The translations under genes were made by a program, and so were the position numbers. 64,000 nucleotides of DNA from CAVSRC01 sp963785065 (GTDB taxonomy: Bacteria > Pseudomonadota > Alphaproteobacteria > Rhizobiales > Kaistiaceae): positions 1,195,177-1,259,176 of the forward strand of contig CAWATX010000004.1 of assembly GCA_963785065.1 (NCBI GenBank). Direction: 5' to 3'. Positions 53,860-62,453 of the stretch are shown one piece after another. Position 1 is the stretch's first letter; each line of letters begins with the position of its first letter. The notes beneath the pieces are model-generated. The model was not told the origin of the DNA. It made no database searches and worked only from the letters and a program-made list of their open reading frames with translations.

Positions 53860-54400
53860 CCTCGGACGCGCCTGAACTGAAGCTGCAGATCAAAGGACAT
53901 ATCGAGCCGCCCGACAAGGACGAGGTCGACGAGACGGAGGACGACGACGGCAGGCGGGTGACGCTGGACGATATCGCCGATCACGCGTTCGCCACGCTGC
54001 GTGGGTCGAATAATCTTCTCTTCAGCGGTTCACGCCGAACGGTCGAGGCAATGGCAGACCGGCTTCGGCGGCGATCGGAAATAGCCAATGTTCCAAATGA
54101 GTTCTTCCCGCATCACGGCAGCATCACCAAGGAGTTGCGCGAGGAGCTCAAGGGCCGACTGAAAGAGGGCGCGCTGCCGACGACCGCAGTCGCCACGACG
54201 ACGCTCGAACTCGGCATCTATCTCGGCTCGGTGAAGTCGGTCGCGCAGGTTGGCGCGCCGCGTTCGTTGGCCGGCTGGGATGCAGTGGTCGACGCAAGGG
54301 CACGCCAGCGATCCTCAGGGTCCCATGCGCAGGTACCGTACCTGGCGCCGGACTCCGACCGGCTCGACCATTCGACTACGATCGTTCGCTCGGGTGACGG
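53860..54400 (+). pseudogene. Fragment of an Lhr-like DEAD/DEAH helicase
   Basis: One frame reads LKLQIKGHIEPPDKDEVDET, then ADHAFATLRGSNNLLFSGSR - RTVEAMADRLRRRSE, FFPHHGSITKELREELKGRL and TTAVATTTLELGIYLGSVKS - VAQVGAPRSLAG, the helicase C-terminal domain (motifs IV-V). Directly after SLAG, where QRLGRSGRRKG (motif VI) is expected, the frame is scrambled; RRKGTPAILR can be seen one frame away. No Walker A or DEAH part upstream. Dead remnant. Confidence 0.72.
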
Positions 54401-54517
54401 CCATTCGCCTGCTGGTGGCGAAGTCCGTGGAGACGCCCGGAGCCCGATCCGGCGGTTGCCACGGTTGTGCTCCATCAGGTCCTCTCACTGATCGTGCAGC
54501 ATGGCCGCGCGCGCCGA

Positions 54518-54970
54518 TCACATATACGCAGCCATCTGCGGAGCCGGGCCCTTGTCGGCGCTCGGCAAGGCCGATTTCGTGGCCCTTCTCCGCCACATGG
54601 CGAGCTCGGATGGCGCGTCCGCCTTGCCGTAAACCGTTTCTGAGCGCACCGGCCGTCCGATGCCGCGGGCGAGGCGGGCAAGTAGCTTCGCCCGGTTGGT
54701 GCCTGCCCTCGCTCCGAAGGCGCTCAAGATGCCCTCAATGCCGCCGGCCGGCTTCTTCGCGTCGCGGTAGTTGCGCTGTGGCTCTTGGTTTTGCTGGGTT
54801 TCATGGCATCTCCATCTCGGTTCTGCAACACTTAGTTGCATTAGCGCGACTAAGCTCCAGCGTGATGGCGAAGGCAACAAGAAAAGAAAGAAGGAAGGGA
54901 AACAGGGTGCGTTAATCACATTGGTCTTGGGTGTGGCCTTTGCGTTGGCTTTCTGGGCAGCGATAGCCAA
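54518..54970 (-). CDS. Doubtful hypothetical protein
   Basis: The frame's C-terminal part (YRDAKKPAGGIEGILSAFGA - RAGTNRAKLLARLARGIGRP ... MWRRRATKSALPSADKGP) looks protein-like. The N-terminal part is low-complexity and the start is uncertain. It might be the remnant of a small regulatory or phage-type protein. No family recognised. Confidence 0.3.
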   Translation of the reverse strand: MAIAAQKANAKATPKTNVINAPCFPSFFLFLLPSPSRWSLVALMQLSVAEPRWRCHETQQNQEPQRNYRDAKKPAGGIEGILSAFGARAGTNRAKLLARLARGIGRPVRSETVYGKADAPSELAMWRRRATKSALPSADKGPAPQMAAYM

Positions 54971-55384
54971 TCATCGAAATATGACGCTGAGCGCCGGATT
55001 GTTGCCGAGCACCACTCAAAGATCAGCAAGCATAACCATGACCGCAATCCGATCCCGGATAACGCCAAGGGGCGACGCGCGGAATTCCCTGTTCCTGGTC
55101 CTCTGGGCCCTACAAACAGCGAGCGATTCGCTGATCCAGACCAGTAGAGAACTCTGCGGCAAGCGGTTGTTTTCGCAAGGGGAATACGGCCACAGATTAG
55201 GAATTGAGACGAAAAATTGCGAAGTTCCCTGAAAACTCGGTCAGAATAGGGAAAAGAAAGCGGAGACAGGTTTGCGGCAGACTGCTAGCACAGCCGGCGT
55301 CAACGTACTGAATTCTTTTCCGAAATGGCTTTGGCTCGGGCCGATTTTGGAAGTGGATTTCGCCCGGCATTTGGAAATTTCGTG
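54971..55384. other. AT-richer non-coding stretch with hairpin
   Basis: No credible gene. Contains TTCCCT ... AGGGAA (about 55223-55252) as a loose inverted repeat, of the kind seen in dispersed non-coding repeats of rhizobial genomes. Confidence 0.4.
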
Positions 55385-55605
55385 CTGTTTTGTTCTTCTA
55401 GCTGCTTTTGCGTCAACAGATGTGCATGCCGCTTTCGGGTTGCCGCCGGTGCGCGCTGCATCGTCTCCTTGGCATGGCCGCGATAGGCCTGCGCGGTCTT
55501 GTGTCCCGAGAGAGCGCGGCCCTGGCCCTCGGTCGGCTCGGCCTCCTCCAGCTCGTCATGCCGCCGTGCCGAGAGGCATCGAGCGTGAACAGCTCCGACA
55601 GCGCG
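55385..55605 (-). pseudogene. Tyrosine recombinase C-terminal fragment
   Basis: Read across two frames on the minus strand: LFTLDASRHGGMT, then ELEEAEPTEGQGRALSGHKT - AQAYRGHAKETMQRAPAATR - KRHAHLL. This is the end of a phage-type integrase (the GHKT...Y block). The catalytic HxxR part is missing and the fragment is fused to a DUF1016 fragment. Confidence 0.6.
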
Positions 55606-55983
55606 TACCAGGCTCGCTCCGGCGCCGGCTTTACGGCGTCAAGCAGGCGGACGTTATGGCCCCAGGGCAACAACCTGTTGCACAAATTCGAGATCGGGCC
55701 ACGCCTCTGCGAACGCACGCATATATTTGAGGTTTCGGGCGGACAGGCCGGTCATCTCTGGGAAGGCGCGCCCGAGGTCGACCGCAAGCCGGTCAATGAC
55801 CTTGGCGCTCCAGCCCTCGCTTTCCTGACGAGAAAGGATGTCTCTGCCGATCCCCCAGTAGAGAAGCACGAGCTCATGGTTGACCGAAAGGGCCGCGCGA
55901 AGCCGAGCGTCGGTGATGCGCTGTTTCAGCTCGGTGACCTGCTTGACGTAACCCTGCGCGTCCGGAGAGGGAGCGTCGGCCAC
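55606..55983 (-). pseudogene. DUF1016 (YhcG-type) PDDEXK-nuclease N-terminal fragment
   Basis: ATG 55983. The N-terminal winged-helix domain is clear: RLRAALSVNHELVLLYWGIG - RDILSRQESEGWSAKVIDRL and AVDLGRAFPEMTGLSARNLK - YMRAFAEAWP. A shift at about 55665 leads to PWGHNVRLLDAVKPAPERAW in the next frame, and then the homology ends; the nuclease domain is absent. Confidence 0.75.
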
Positions 55984-56049
55984 CGTCTTCGGCCGACGGG
56001 GATCGCCTTCCCTTCGCGGGCGCTTGTCGGGAACGTCTGCTGGTCACAG

Positions 56050-57349
56050 TCAGACCGGTTGCTGAGCCGCTTCTTCAGCGGCGCTATGGGTGATCGGCGC
56101 GCTCTTTGCTTTGGCAGCCTTGGGACGTTTCTTGTTCAGTATCGCTTGGACGAAAGCATTCCACTTCTTCATCGCGGCGCGCTTCTCCGGCATGTAGTTC
56201 CAACGATCGTAGCTCCTCGAACTGACGTCCTGGAGCGTGTGGTTCTGTATCCGGTCGCGAATTTCCTTCGACAGGCCGGCCTGTCCAGCCAGCGTCTTCC
56301 AGGTTCTGCGCAGATCGCGGTTGGTCACGACCGGGATCACCTCTCGCTCGCGCTGCCGCCACATGAATGAGTAAAGCGTGCCGTGGCTGACCGGGTTGGT
56401 CGGGTCGGTCGCGGAGGGGAAAAACCAGCCATGCGCATTGGGCTTGATCGAACTCGATCAACTCGGCCGCCACTTCGGGGACGGGAATGGCGTGCGGCTT
56501 GCCGTTCTTGGTCTTCGACCAATCGATAATCCGTTCCTTGGCGTCCCACTGGTCGATATGGAGACGGGCAATTTCCTCGACGCGTTGCCCCGTGAGCATG
56601 AGGATGCGGACGGCCCGCGTGTAGGGCGGGTGAACCGGGGTGTCGGGGCATTCGAGCCAGCGGTAGAGGCGTAGGAAATCCTCTTCGTCCAGCCAGCGAG
56701 TTCCGACCTTCTTGGGCTCCGTGGGTATGCCGGCGGCGGGATTGTAGACGAGGTGGAAGCGCCGCTGGGACGGGCTGCGGTAGTCGTGCTCCGACTTCAT
56801 GCCCCAGCTATAAGCGGATCGAATGTAGCTGCGGACGTGATCCGCCATTGATCGCTTGCCACGGTCATAGATAGGCCGGATGAGATCGGTGACCTCGTCA
56901 GGCTCGATGTCACGAGCGGGGCGATTGCGGCCGAGCGTATCGGCGATCTTGTTGAGGCCTTTTTCAGCCTCCTTCCAGGACGGCTTTCCCGATGCCTTTA
57001 GGTGAGCGACATAGGCCTCGAAGAGATCGGTCACGGTGCCGGGGCGCGTGTCGCCGGCGATTTTGATGCTGCGACCCCTCTGGATCATGTCGGCAAAATC
57101 ACGGCCGAAAACTTCGCGCGCCTTGCTGAGCGACATCGACGGATAGGAGCCGAGCTTCTTCTTGAGCCGCTTCTGGTCGCGCCACTGCTGCGCCATCCAG
57201 TCGGCGGTGACGCGCGTGGGCATCGGCTTCATGACCAGGACCAGACGGCCGGTGCCGTGTCCTTCGCCATCGACCAGGCTCAGCTGTTTGCCGGTCTCCT
57301 CCACCTGCTTCAGAGCGCGGCGTATCTCTCCATCGGTAAGGCTTGGCAC
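56050..57349 (-). pseudogene. int: Tyrosine-type integrase (DUF4102/phage integrase), one frameshift
   Basis: About 433 residues if repaired. The N-terminal arm-binding region (RRALKQVEETGKQLSLVDGE ... LGSYPSMSLSKAREVFGRDF) is followed by a SAM-like domain and a catalytic domain with Arg in MLTGQRVEEIARLHIDQW. One extra base in the CCCC run near 56423 breaks the frame; the rest continues one frame away with NRDLRRTWKTLAGQAGLSKE and IQNHTLQDVSSRSYDRWNYM (Tyr). It lies beside the element-radC junction and reads toward the element interior, so it is the likely integrase of this island. Confidence 0.85.
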
Positions 57350-57497
57350 TGGGCTTTCCCATCGGCATTCAAGTGGGGTCGCTAGACGGGTAGTAGGGGT
57401 CGGCGACTGGGGTCAGGAGGGCGGTTGATCCCCCTCAAAACCGACCCCAACATGCCACAATGTCCGACTCTACGACAAGCCAAAAAATGCAAGTGAT

Positions 57498-58097
57498 TCA
57501 ATGGGAAGTGGCGTGATTGAGTGTGATCGAAAAGGGCCAAGTAGGATGGTTGTGGACCAGGATGAGCGCCGCGGCGGACAGCTCCAGGGCACGCTTGACC
57601 ACCTCGCGCGGATAGACCGGCGTGTGGTCGATGGTGCCGGTCTGCTGCACCTCGTCGGCGATCAGCATGTTCTTCTTGTCGAGGAACAGCACGCGGAACT
57701 GCTCGACCGTCTCGTAGGCCATCGCCGCCTTGCAGTAGTCGACCACGGCCGACCACGAGGCGAGCAGCGGGCGCTCACGCACAGGATCGCGGGCGAAGCG
57801 CTGGGCCGATGCCTGCACCAGCTTGAGATGATGGACGACCGCATCGCCGACGCCGGGAATCTTGCGCAGTTCGCCGGCCGGCGCGCCGAGCACCTCGGAG
57901 AACGAGCCGAAGCGGTTGAGCAGCGCCTTGGCGAGCGGCTTGGTGTCGCGGCGGGGCAAGGACTGGAAGAGGATCAGTTCGAGCAGTTCGTAGTCGGCCA
58001 GCGCCGCCCCGCCGCCTTCGTGGAAGCGCTTCTTCAGGCGTTCACGGTGGCCGTGAAAATGGGGCTTGTCCCCGTCCCGGGCGGGCGGCGGGCTCAT
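57498..58097 (-). pseudogene. radC: RadC (JAMM/MPN protein) with C-terminus replaced at the island junction
   Basis: 199 residues from ATG 58097 (overlapping the map stop by ATGA). UPF0758/RadC features: RERLKKRFHEGGGAALADYE - LLELILFQSLPRRDTKPLAK, LRKIPGVGDAVVHHLK, FRVLFLDKKNMLIADEVQQT, then VYPREVVKRALELSAAALIL and VHNHP. The JAMM motif should continue HNHPSGDPTPS with its Asp and about 40 more residues. Here it changes to TWPFSITLNHATSH and stops. HxH is kept but the metal-binding Asp is lost. The break marks the island boundary at about 57,535. Confidence 0.85.
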
Positions 58098-58921
58098 GCG
58101 CCGATCGGCAAGGCCAGCCCGTGCTTCGGCGAGATGGTGAAAATATCGCAACCGGTCTCGGTGACGCCGACGGAATGCTCGTACTGGGCGGAGAGCGATC
58201 GATCGCGGGTCACCGCCGTCCATCCGTCGGAGAGGACCTTCACGTGCGGCCGGCCGAGATTGATCATCGGCTCGACGGTGAAGATCATGCCGGGCTTCAG
58301 TTCGACGCCTTCGCCGGGGCTGCCGTAGTGCAGGATGTTGGGGGCGTCGTGAAACAGGCGGCCGACGCCGTGGCCGCAGAAATCGCGCACCACCGAGCAG
58401 CGCTCGCCCTCGGCATATTCCTGGATGGCGTGGCCGATATCGCCGGTGGTGGCGCCCGGCTTGATGGCGGCGATGCCGCGCATCATCGATTCGTGGGTCA
58501 CTTCCATCAGCCGCTGGGCGGCGCGCTTGACGTTGCCGACGGCGTACATGCGGCTGGAATCGCCATGCCAGCCGTCGAGGATCAGGGTCACGTCGATATT
58601 GGCGATGTCGCCGTCCTTGAGCGGCTTGTCGGCCGGGATGCCGTGGCAGACGACGTGATTGACCGAGACGCAGGTCGATTTCATGTAGCCCTTGTAGCCA
58701 AGCGTCGCGGGCACGGCGTCACGGGCCAGGGCGAAATCATAGACGAAGCGGTCGATCTCGTCGGTGGTCAGGCCGGGGCGGATGATGTCCTCGATGGCAT
58801 CGAGGCATTCCGCAGCCAGCTGGCCGGCACGATACATGCCGGCGAAATCTTCCGCGCTGTACAGCTTGATCTGCCCGTCGTTCTTCAGGGGACCGACGGC
58901 GGCCTCAACGTAACTGGTCAT
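58094..58921 (-). CDS. map: Type I methionine aminopeptidase
   Basis: About 275 residues from ATG 58921 (MTSYVEAAVGPLKNDGQIKL); a second ATG is 12 bases upstream. Pita-bread fold with metal ligands: IDVTLILDGWHGDSSRMYAV (the two Asp), CGHGVGRLFHDAPN (His), PGMIFTVEPMINLG (Glu), and the last Glu in AQYEHSVGVTETG. Substrate-binding VNHVVCHGIP is present. Removes N-terminal Met from nascent proteins. Followed directly by radC. Confidence 0.95.
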   Translation of the reverse strand: MTSYVEAAVGPLKNDGQIKLYSAEDFAGMYRAGQLAAECLDAIEDIIRPGLTTDEIDRFVYDFALARDAVPATLGYKGYMKSTCVSVNHVVCHGIPADKPLKDGDIANIDVTLILDGWHGDSSRMYAVGNVKRAAQRLMEVTHESMMRGIAAIKPGATTGDIGHAIQEYAEGERCSVVRDFCGHGVGRLFHDAPNILHYGSPGEGVELKPGMIFTVEPMINLGRPHVKVLSDGWTAVTRDRSLSAQYEHSVGVTETGCDIFTISPKHGLALPIGA

Positions 58922-59032
58922 GGTTGACAGCATATGGCGATTTTCGTCGCGGCGTGCAAGCGAAGCGACCATGCGAGAAGCCAATGGGCTCGCGCGTTCC
59001 AAATCCGGCGGCGGTTCCGGGTGCTTGCGAAT

Positions 59033-59054
59033 CACATAAGTACGTGCTTATGTG
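59033..59054 (+). promoter_or_regulatory. Palindromic operator of the ArsR-type gene
   Basis: A perfect inverted repeat CACATAAG (59033-59040), six bases, CTTATGTG (59047-59054). It ends five bases before ATG 59060, leaving no room for a standard ribosome site. The position fits autorepression by the ArsR-type protein it precedes. Confidence 0.7.
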
Positions 59055-59059
59055 TCGTC

Positions 59060-59374
59060 ATGATCGAGACCGACATCTTCAAGGCTCTCGCCGACCCGAC
59101 GCGGCGCGCCATATTCGAAAAGCTGGCCGCCGGCACCATGAACGCCAGTGCGTTGCGGCAGGGGATGCGGATCAGCCAGCCGGCCATGTCGCAGCATCTT
59201 TCGGTGCTGCGTGCCGCGCGGCTGGTGCGGGAGGCGCGGCAGGGGCGTTTCGTGAACTACGCGGTTGATCCGGAGGGGCTCGTGCAGATCGCCCGATGGC
59301 TGGCGAAGTACCGCGCGTTCTGGCCGGCGCGGATCGAGGCTCTGAAAGGCCTGCTGAAGGAGCTGGACCAATGA
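59060..59374 (+). CDS. ArsR-family transcriptional regulator (SdpR-like)
   Basis: 104 residues from ATG 59060 (the open frame extends upstream without homology). Winged helix: MIETDIFKALADPTRRAIFE - KLAAGTMNASALRQGMRISQ - PAMSQHLSVLRAARLVREAR - QGRFVNYAVDPEGL. No metal-binding Cys, so it belongs to the metal-independent SdpR-like group commonly paired with an AHSA1/SRPBCC gene. Overlaps that gene by ATGA. Probably represses its own operon through the upstream palindrome. Confidence 0.92.
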   Translation: MIETDIFKALADPTRRAIFEKLAAGTMNASALRQGMRISQPAMSQHLSVLRAARLVREARQGRFVNYAVDPEGLVQIARWLAKYRAFWPARIEALKGLLKELDQ

Positions 59375-59727
59375 GCGCGGTTGACGAGACTCGGGACGAC
59401 ATGCTGGTGCTCGAATACGAGTTCGATGAACCGCCGGAGAAGGTCTGGCGGGCGGTGAGCATCGGCGAGATTCGCCAGCGTTGGCTGCCGGATAGCCTCT
59501 TGGCCGATGCGGAGCCGGTCGCATCGGTCCCCGGCGAGGCGATCCGCTACCGGATGCTGGACGACGAGCCGCCCTTCCTCGGCAGCACCGTGACCTTCGA
59601 GGTTCGGCCGCGATCCGGCGGCGGCACGCGGCTGCGCATCGTTCATCGCCTGACGGACATGCAGCTGGACGGGCGACCCAGAGCGGCCGCAAACAGCAAC
59701 CGGACCTGCCTCATGCGCGCTGCCTGA
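59371..59727 (+). CDS. SRPBCC/AHSA1 domain protein
   Basis: 118 residues. START-like ligand-binding fold: VLEYEFDEPPEKVWRAVSIG - EIRQRWLPD ... AIRYRMLDDEPPFLGSTVTF - EVRPRSGGGTRLRIVHRLTD, ending PRAAANSNRTCLMRAA. Slightly shorter than typical AHSA1 proteins. The ligand is unknown. Cotranslated with the ArsR regulator, forming the usual regulator-effector pair. Confidence 0.85.
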   Translation: MSAVDETRDDMLVLEYEFDEPPEKVWRAVSIGEIRQRWLPDSLLADAEPVASVPGEAIRYRMLDDEPPFLGSTVTFEVRPRSGGGTRLRIVHRLTDMQLDGRPRAAANSNRTCLMRAA

Positions 59728-59775
59728 CGGTCCCCGCAAACCCCCGAAAAATCTTCGGATTGAAGGAGTTCGCCG

Positions 59776-60381
59776 ATGAGCGAAACGCTGCAGCTCGTCC
59801 CCATGGTCGTGGAGCAATCGAGCCGGGGAGAACGATCCTTCGACATCTATTCGCGCCTGCTGCGCGAGCGCATCGTCTTTCTCAACGGCGAGGTCAATGA
59901 CGCGGTCTCGGCGCTGGTTTGCGCCCAGCTATTGTTCCTGGAGGCGGAGAACCCAGGAAAGCCGATCCACCTCTACATCAACTCGCCCGGTGGCGTGGTG
60001 ACCAGCGGCTTTGCCATCTACGACACGATGCAGTTCATCAAGGCGCCGGTGCACACGCTGTGCATGGGCACGGCGCGGTCGATGGGCTCGTTCCTGCTGA
60101 TGGGCGGCGAGCCGGGTGAGCGAGCGGCGCTGCCCAATGCGAGCCTGCACGTTCACCAGCCGCTGGGTGGCTTCCAGGGCCAGGCGTCGGATATCCTCAT
60201 CCACGCGGAGGACATGCGGAAGACGAAGCAGCGCATCATCAGCCTCTATGCCAGGCATTGCGGGCGCACCTGCGAGGAAGTCGAACGGACGCTCGATCGC
60301 GACCATTTCATGTCGCCCGAGCAAGCGCTGGAATGGGGGCTGATCGACCGTATCCTCAGCGAGCGGGACGTCGCCGCGTAA
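59776..60381 (+). CDS. clpP: ATP-dependent Clp protease proteolytic subunit (paralogue)
   Basis: 201 residues, AAGGAG before ATG 59776. Catalytic Ser in MGTARSMGSFLL (usual GQAASMGAFLL), His in PNASLHVHQPLGGFQGQASD, and Asp in LDRDHFMSPEQALEWGLIDR. SPGGVVTSGFAIYDTM forms the oligomerisation handle. The changed GTARSMG around the active Ser and the lack of an adjacent clpX mark it as one of the extra ClpP copies of rhizobia, not the main one. Confidence 0.93.
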   Translation: MSETLQLVPMVVEQSSRGERSFDIYSRLLRERIVFLNGEVNDAVSALVCAQLLFLEAENPGKPIHLYINSPGGVVTSGFAIYDTMQFIKAPVHTLCMGTARSMGSFLLMGGEPGERAALPNASLHVHQPLGGFQGQASDILIHAEDMRKTKQRIISLYARHCGRTCEEVERTLDRDHFMSPEQALEWGLIDRILSERDVAA

Positions 60382-60391
60382 GGCGTCGGCT

Positions 60392-61093
60392 TCAGGCGAT
60401 CATCGGAAGAGGCCGGTTCACCACGACTTCGCACTGATCGATCCGGCAGGCATAGGCGATGGCCTCGACGCCCGCCGCGCGGGCCTCGGCGAAGGCCGCG
60501 GCATAGGTCGGGTCGATGTCGGCGGCGAGCCGGAATTCCATGCAGTCGCTGCGCTGGACGAGATAGAACATCACCGCCCGGTGGCCGGCGGCCACCATGT
60601 CGGCGAGCTCGGCCAGATGCTTGGCGCCGCGCTTGGTCACCGAATCCGGGAATTCCGCGAGGCCCGGTTGCCGCATCAGGTGGACATTCTTGACCTCGAC
60701 ATAGGCTTGCCTGCGGCCTTCCGCCGATAACAGCAGGTCGATGCGCGAATTGCGGCCGTATTTCACCTCGCGGCGGATGGTGTCGTAGCCGGCCAGCTCA
60801 CGAATCGTGCCGGCGGAGATGGCCTCTTGCGCCAGCCGGTTGGGATGGGCGGTATTGATCCCGACCAGCCCGCCATCGGCCTCGACCAGTTCCCAGGAGA
60901 GCGGCAGCTTGCGTGTCGGGCTCGCGGAGCGCGACAGGAGCACCCGCATGCCGGGTTCGGCCAGTCCGGTCATGGCGCCGGGATTGGCACAGTGGACCGT
61001 GGTCACCGTGCCGTCGGCCAGTTCGACATCGGCGAGGAAGCGCTTGTAGCGGCGGATGAGCCGGGCCGCGATGAGCGGGGCGGGGAAGCGCAT
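60392..61093 (-). CDS. sfsA: DNA/RNA nuclease SfsA
   Basis: 233 residues. MRFPAPLIAARLIRRYKRFL - ADVELADGTVTTVHCANPGA - MTGLAEPGMRVLLSRS is the OB-like N-terminal half. The nuclease half has RIDLLLSAEGRRQAYVEVKN - VHLMRQPGLAEFPDSVTKRG - AKHLAEL (PD-(D/E)XK-type D, E, K). Named sugar fermentation stimulation protein; a nuclease by family. Convergent with clpP. Confidence 0.95.
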   Translation of the reverse strand: MRFPAPLIAARLIRRYKRFLADVELADGTVTTVHCANPGAMTGLAEPGMRVLLSRSASPTRKLPLSWELVEADGGLVGINTAHPNRLAQEAISAGTIRELAGYDTIRREVKYGRNSRIDLLLSAEGRRQAYVEVKNVHLMRQPGLAEFPDSVTKRGAKHLAELADMVAAGHRAVMFYLVQRSDCMEFRLAADIDPTYAAAFAEARAAGVEAIAYACRIDQCEVVVNRPLPMIA

Positions 61094-61106
61094 GGCACGG
61101 GGCCGG

Positions 61107-62372
61107 TCAGGCGTGGCCGAAGATGATGCGATCGACCAGGGCGTTGCGGAATTTCCCGTGCGGATCGAAGCGGTCGAGCAGGGCCTTGAAGGGCCCGAGC
61201 TTCCTGTAGCCGGCGCGCACGGTCTCCGGCGCCATTGTGAACAGCTTTGCCCAATGGGGAAGCGGGTCGAAGGGCGCCAGCACCTCTTCCAGACCGGGAA
61301 GCAGCGCCATGACGGCCGGCAGGTCGAGCCTGAATGAGAAATTGAAGCTGGCGCAGGGCCGGCCGTTGCAGGGGCTCAGCCACAGGTCGTCGGCGGCAAT
61401 CACCCGCACTTCCGATACCAGCAGGAGGGGCGAAAGGTGACGCCCCCAATCGTGCAGGGCTTCGATGGCCGCGGTCGCGTGCTCCGTGGCGACAAAATAC
61501 TCGGCCTGATAGTCGCCGCCGCGGGTCGGCACGTAGTCGATGCGGAAGTGGGGCAGGCGATCGTAGATGGGGCCGATGGAGCCCATCTGCTCGGTGCAGT
61601 TGACCGGGTTGAAACCCGCTATCGGGTGCAGCTTGTCGACTGCCGGAGCGGCACCGAAGAACGGTTTCAGTCCGGCGAAAAGCGCGCCTTCCTCGGCCCG
61701 GCTCTTGACCCACGCCTGCTCGAAGACGTCGTGCTGCCAACCGGTGAAAAGGCTGACGCTGTAGCCGGCAGCCATGATCTCGTCGAAGTTGGCGACAGCC
61801 GTCGCGAACGGCAGGTCGCAATAGACGTCCTGGCGCATGGCGAAGGACGGCTGGATGTCGAGGGTCATGCTGGTGATGACGCCGAGGGCGCCGAGACTGA
61901 CTACGGCGCCGGGGAAGATGTCCTGGTTGTCTTCCCGCGACAGGGTGACGAGATCGCCTTGGGCGTCGATGAATTCGATGGCCGCGACGGCCGTCGCCAG
62001 GTTGCCGAGCGTCGGTCCGGACCCATGCGTGGCGGTGGCGCAGGCACCGGCAATGGCGATGTGCGGCAGTGTGGCGAGGTTGGGGAGGGCAAAGCCGCGC
62101 TGATTCAGCCAGGGGCCGATATCGCTGTAGCGGGTGCCGCCTTCGACCGTGATCTGATGCCCGACGGCGTCGAACGACAGCACGCCGCGCATCTTCTCGA
62201 GCGAAAGCTGCGTGCCGGTGGTATCGGCGATGTCGTTGAAGCTGTGGTGCGAGCCGGCGACGCGCAGTTTGTCGGCGCGGCGAACCGCTTCCTGCGCCTC
62301 TTCGACAGTCTTCGGTGTGACAGTGTGCGCCGCGCCGTAGGTGAGGTTCCCGGCCCAATTGGTTCCGGACAT
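61107..62372 (-). CDS. FAD-dependent sugar-lactone/alditol oxidase
   Basis: About 421 residues from ATG 62372 (MSGTNWAGNLTYGAAHTVTP); an ATG 7 codons upstream is possible. FAD-binding PCMH domain: KLRVAGSHHSFNDIADTTGT - QLSLEKM with the His expected to hold FAD covalently, VEGGTRYSDIGPWLNQRGFA, IAGACATATHGSG. The C-terminal domain is of the D-arabinono-lactone/alditol oxidase type, ending in FDPHGKFRNALVDRI. Oxidises a sugar lactone or polyol, giving H2O2; the substrate is not determinable. Confidence 0.88.
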   Translation of the reverse strand: MSGTNWAGNLTYGAAHTVTPKTVEEAQEAVRRADKLRVAGSHHSFNDIADTTGTQLSLEKMRGVLSFDAVGHQITVEGGTRYSDIGPWLNQRGFALPNLATLPHIAIAGACATATHGSGPTLGNLATAVAAIEFIDAQGDLVTLSREDNQDIFPGAVVSLGALGVITSMTLDIQPSFAMRQDVYCDLPFATAVANFDEIMAAGYSVSLFTGWQHDVFEQAWVKSRAEEGALFAGLKPFFGAAPAVDKLHPIAGFNPVNCTEQMGSIGPIYDRLPHFRIDYVPTRGGDYQAEYFVATEHATAAIEALHDWGRHLSPLLLVSEVRVIAADDLWLSPCNGRPCASFNFSFRLDLPAVMALLPGLEEVLAPFDPLPHWAKLFTMAPETVRAGYRKLGPFKALLDRFDPHGKFRNALVDRIIFGHA

Positions 62373-62453
62373 AGCGTTATTCCCCCCAGACATGTCGCCG
62401 AGGCCGGAACCTAGCATGTCGGCGCGCGTCGGAAAGGCTGTCAGTTGTACCGG

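Noticed and set aside
58934..59059. Upstream extension of the ArsR-type gene
   Set aside because: The frame is open, but it contains the operator palindrome and lacks homology; the domain begins at ATG 59060.
61437..62414. 325-residue plus-strand frame opposite the FAD oxidase
   Set aside because: The opposite strand encodes a full oxidase with all motifs; this frame has none.
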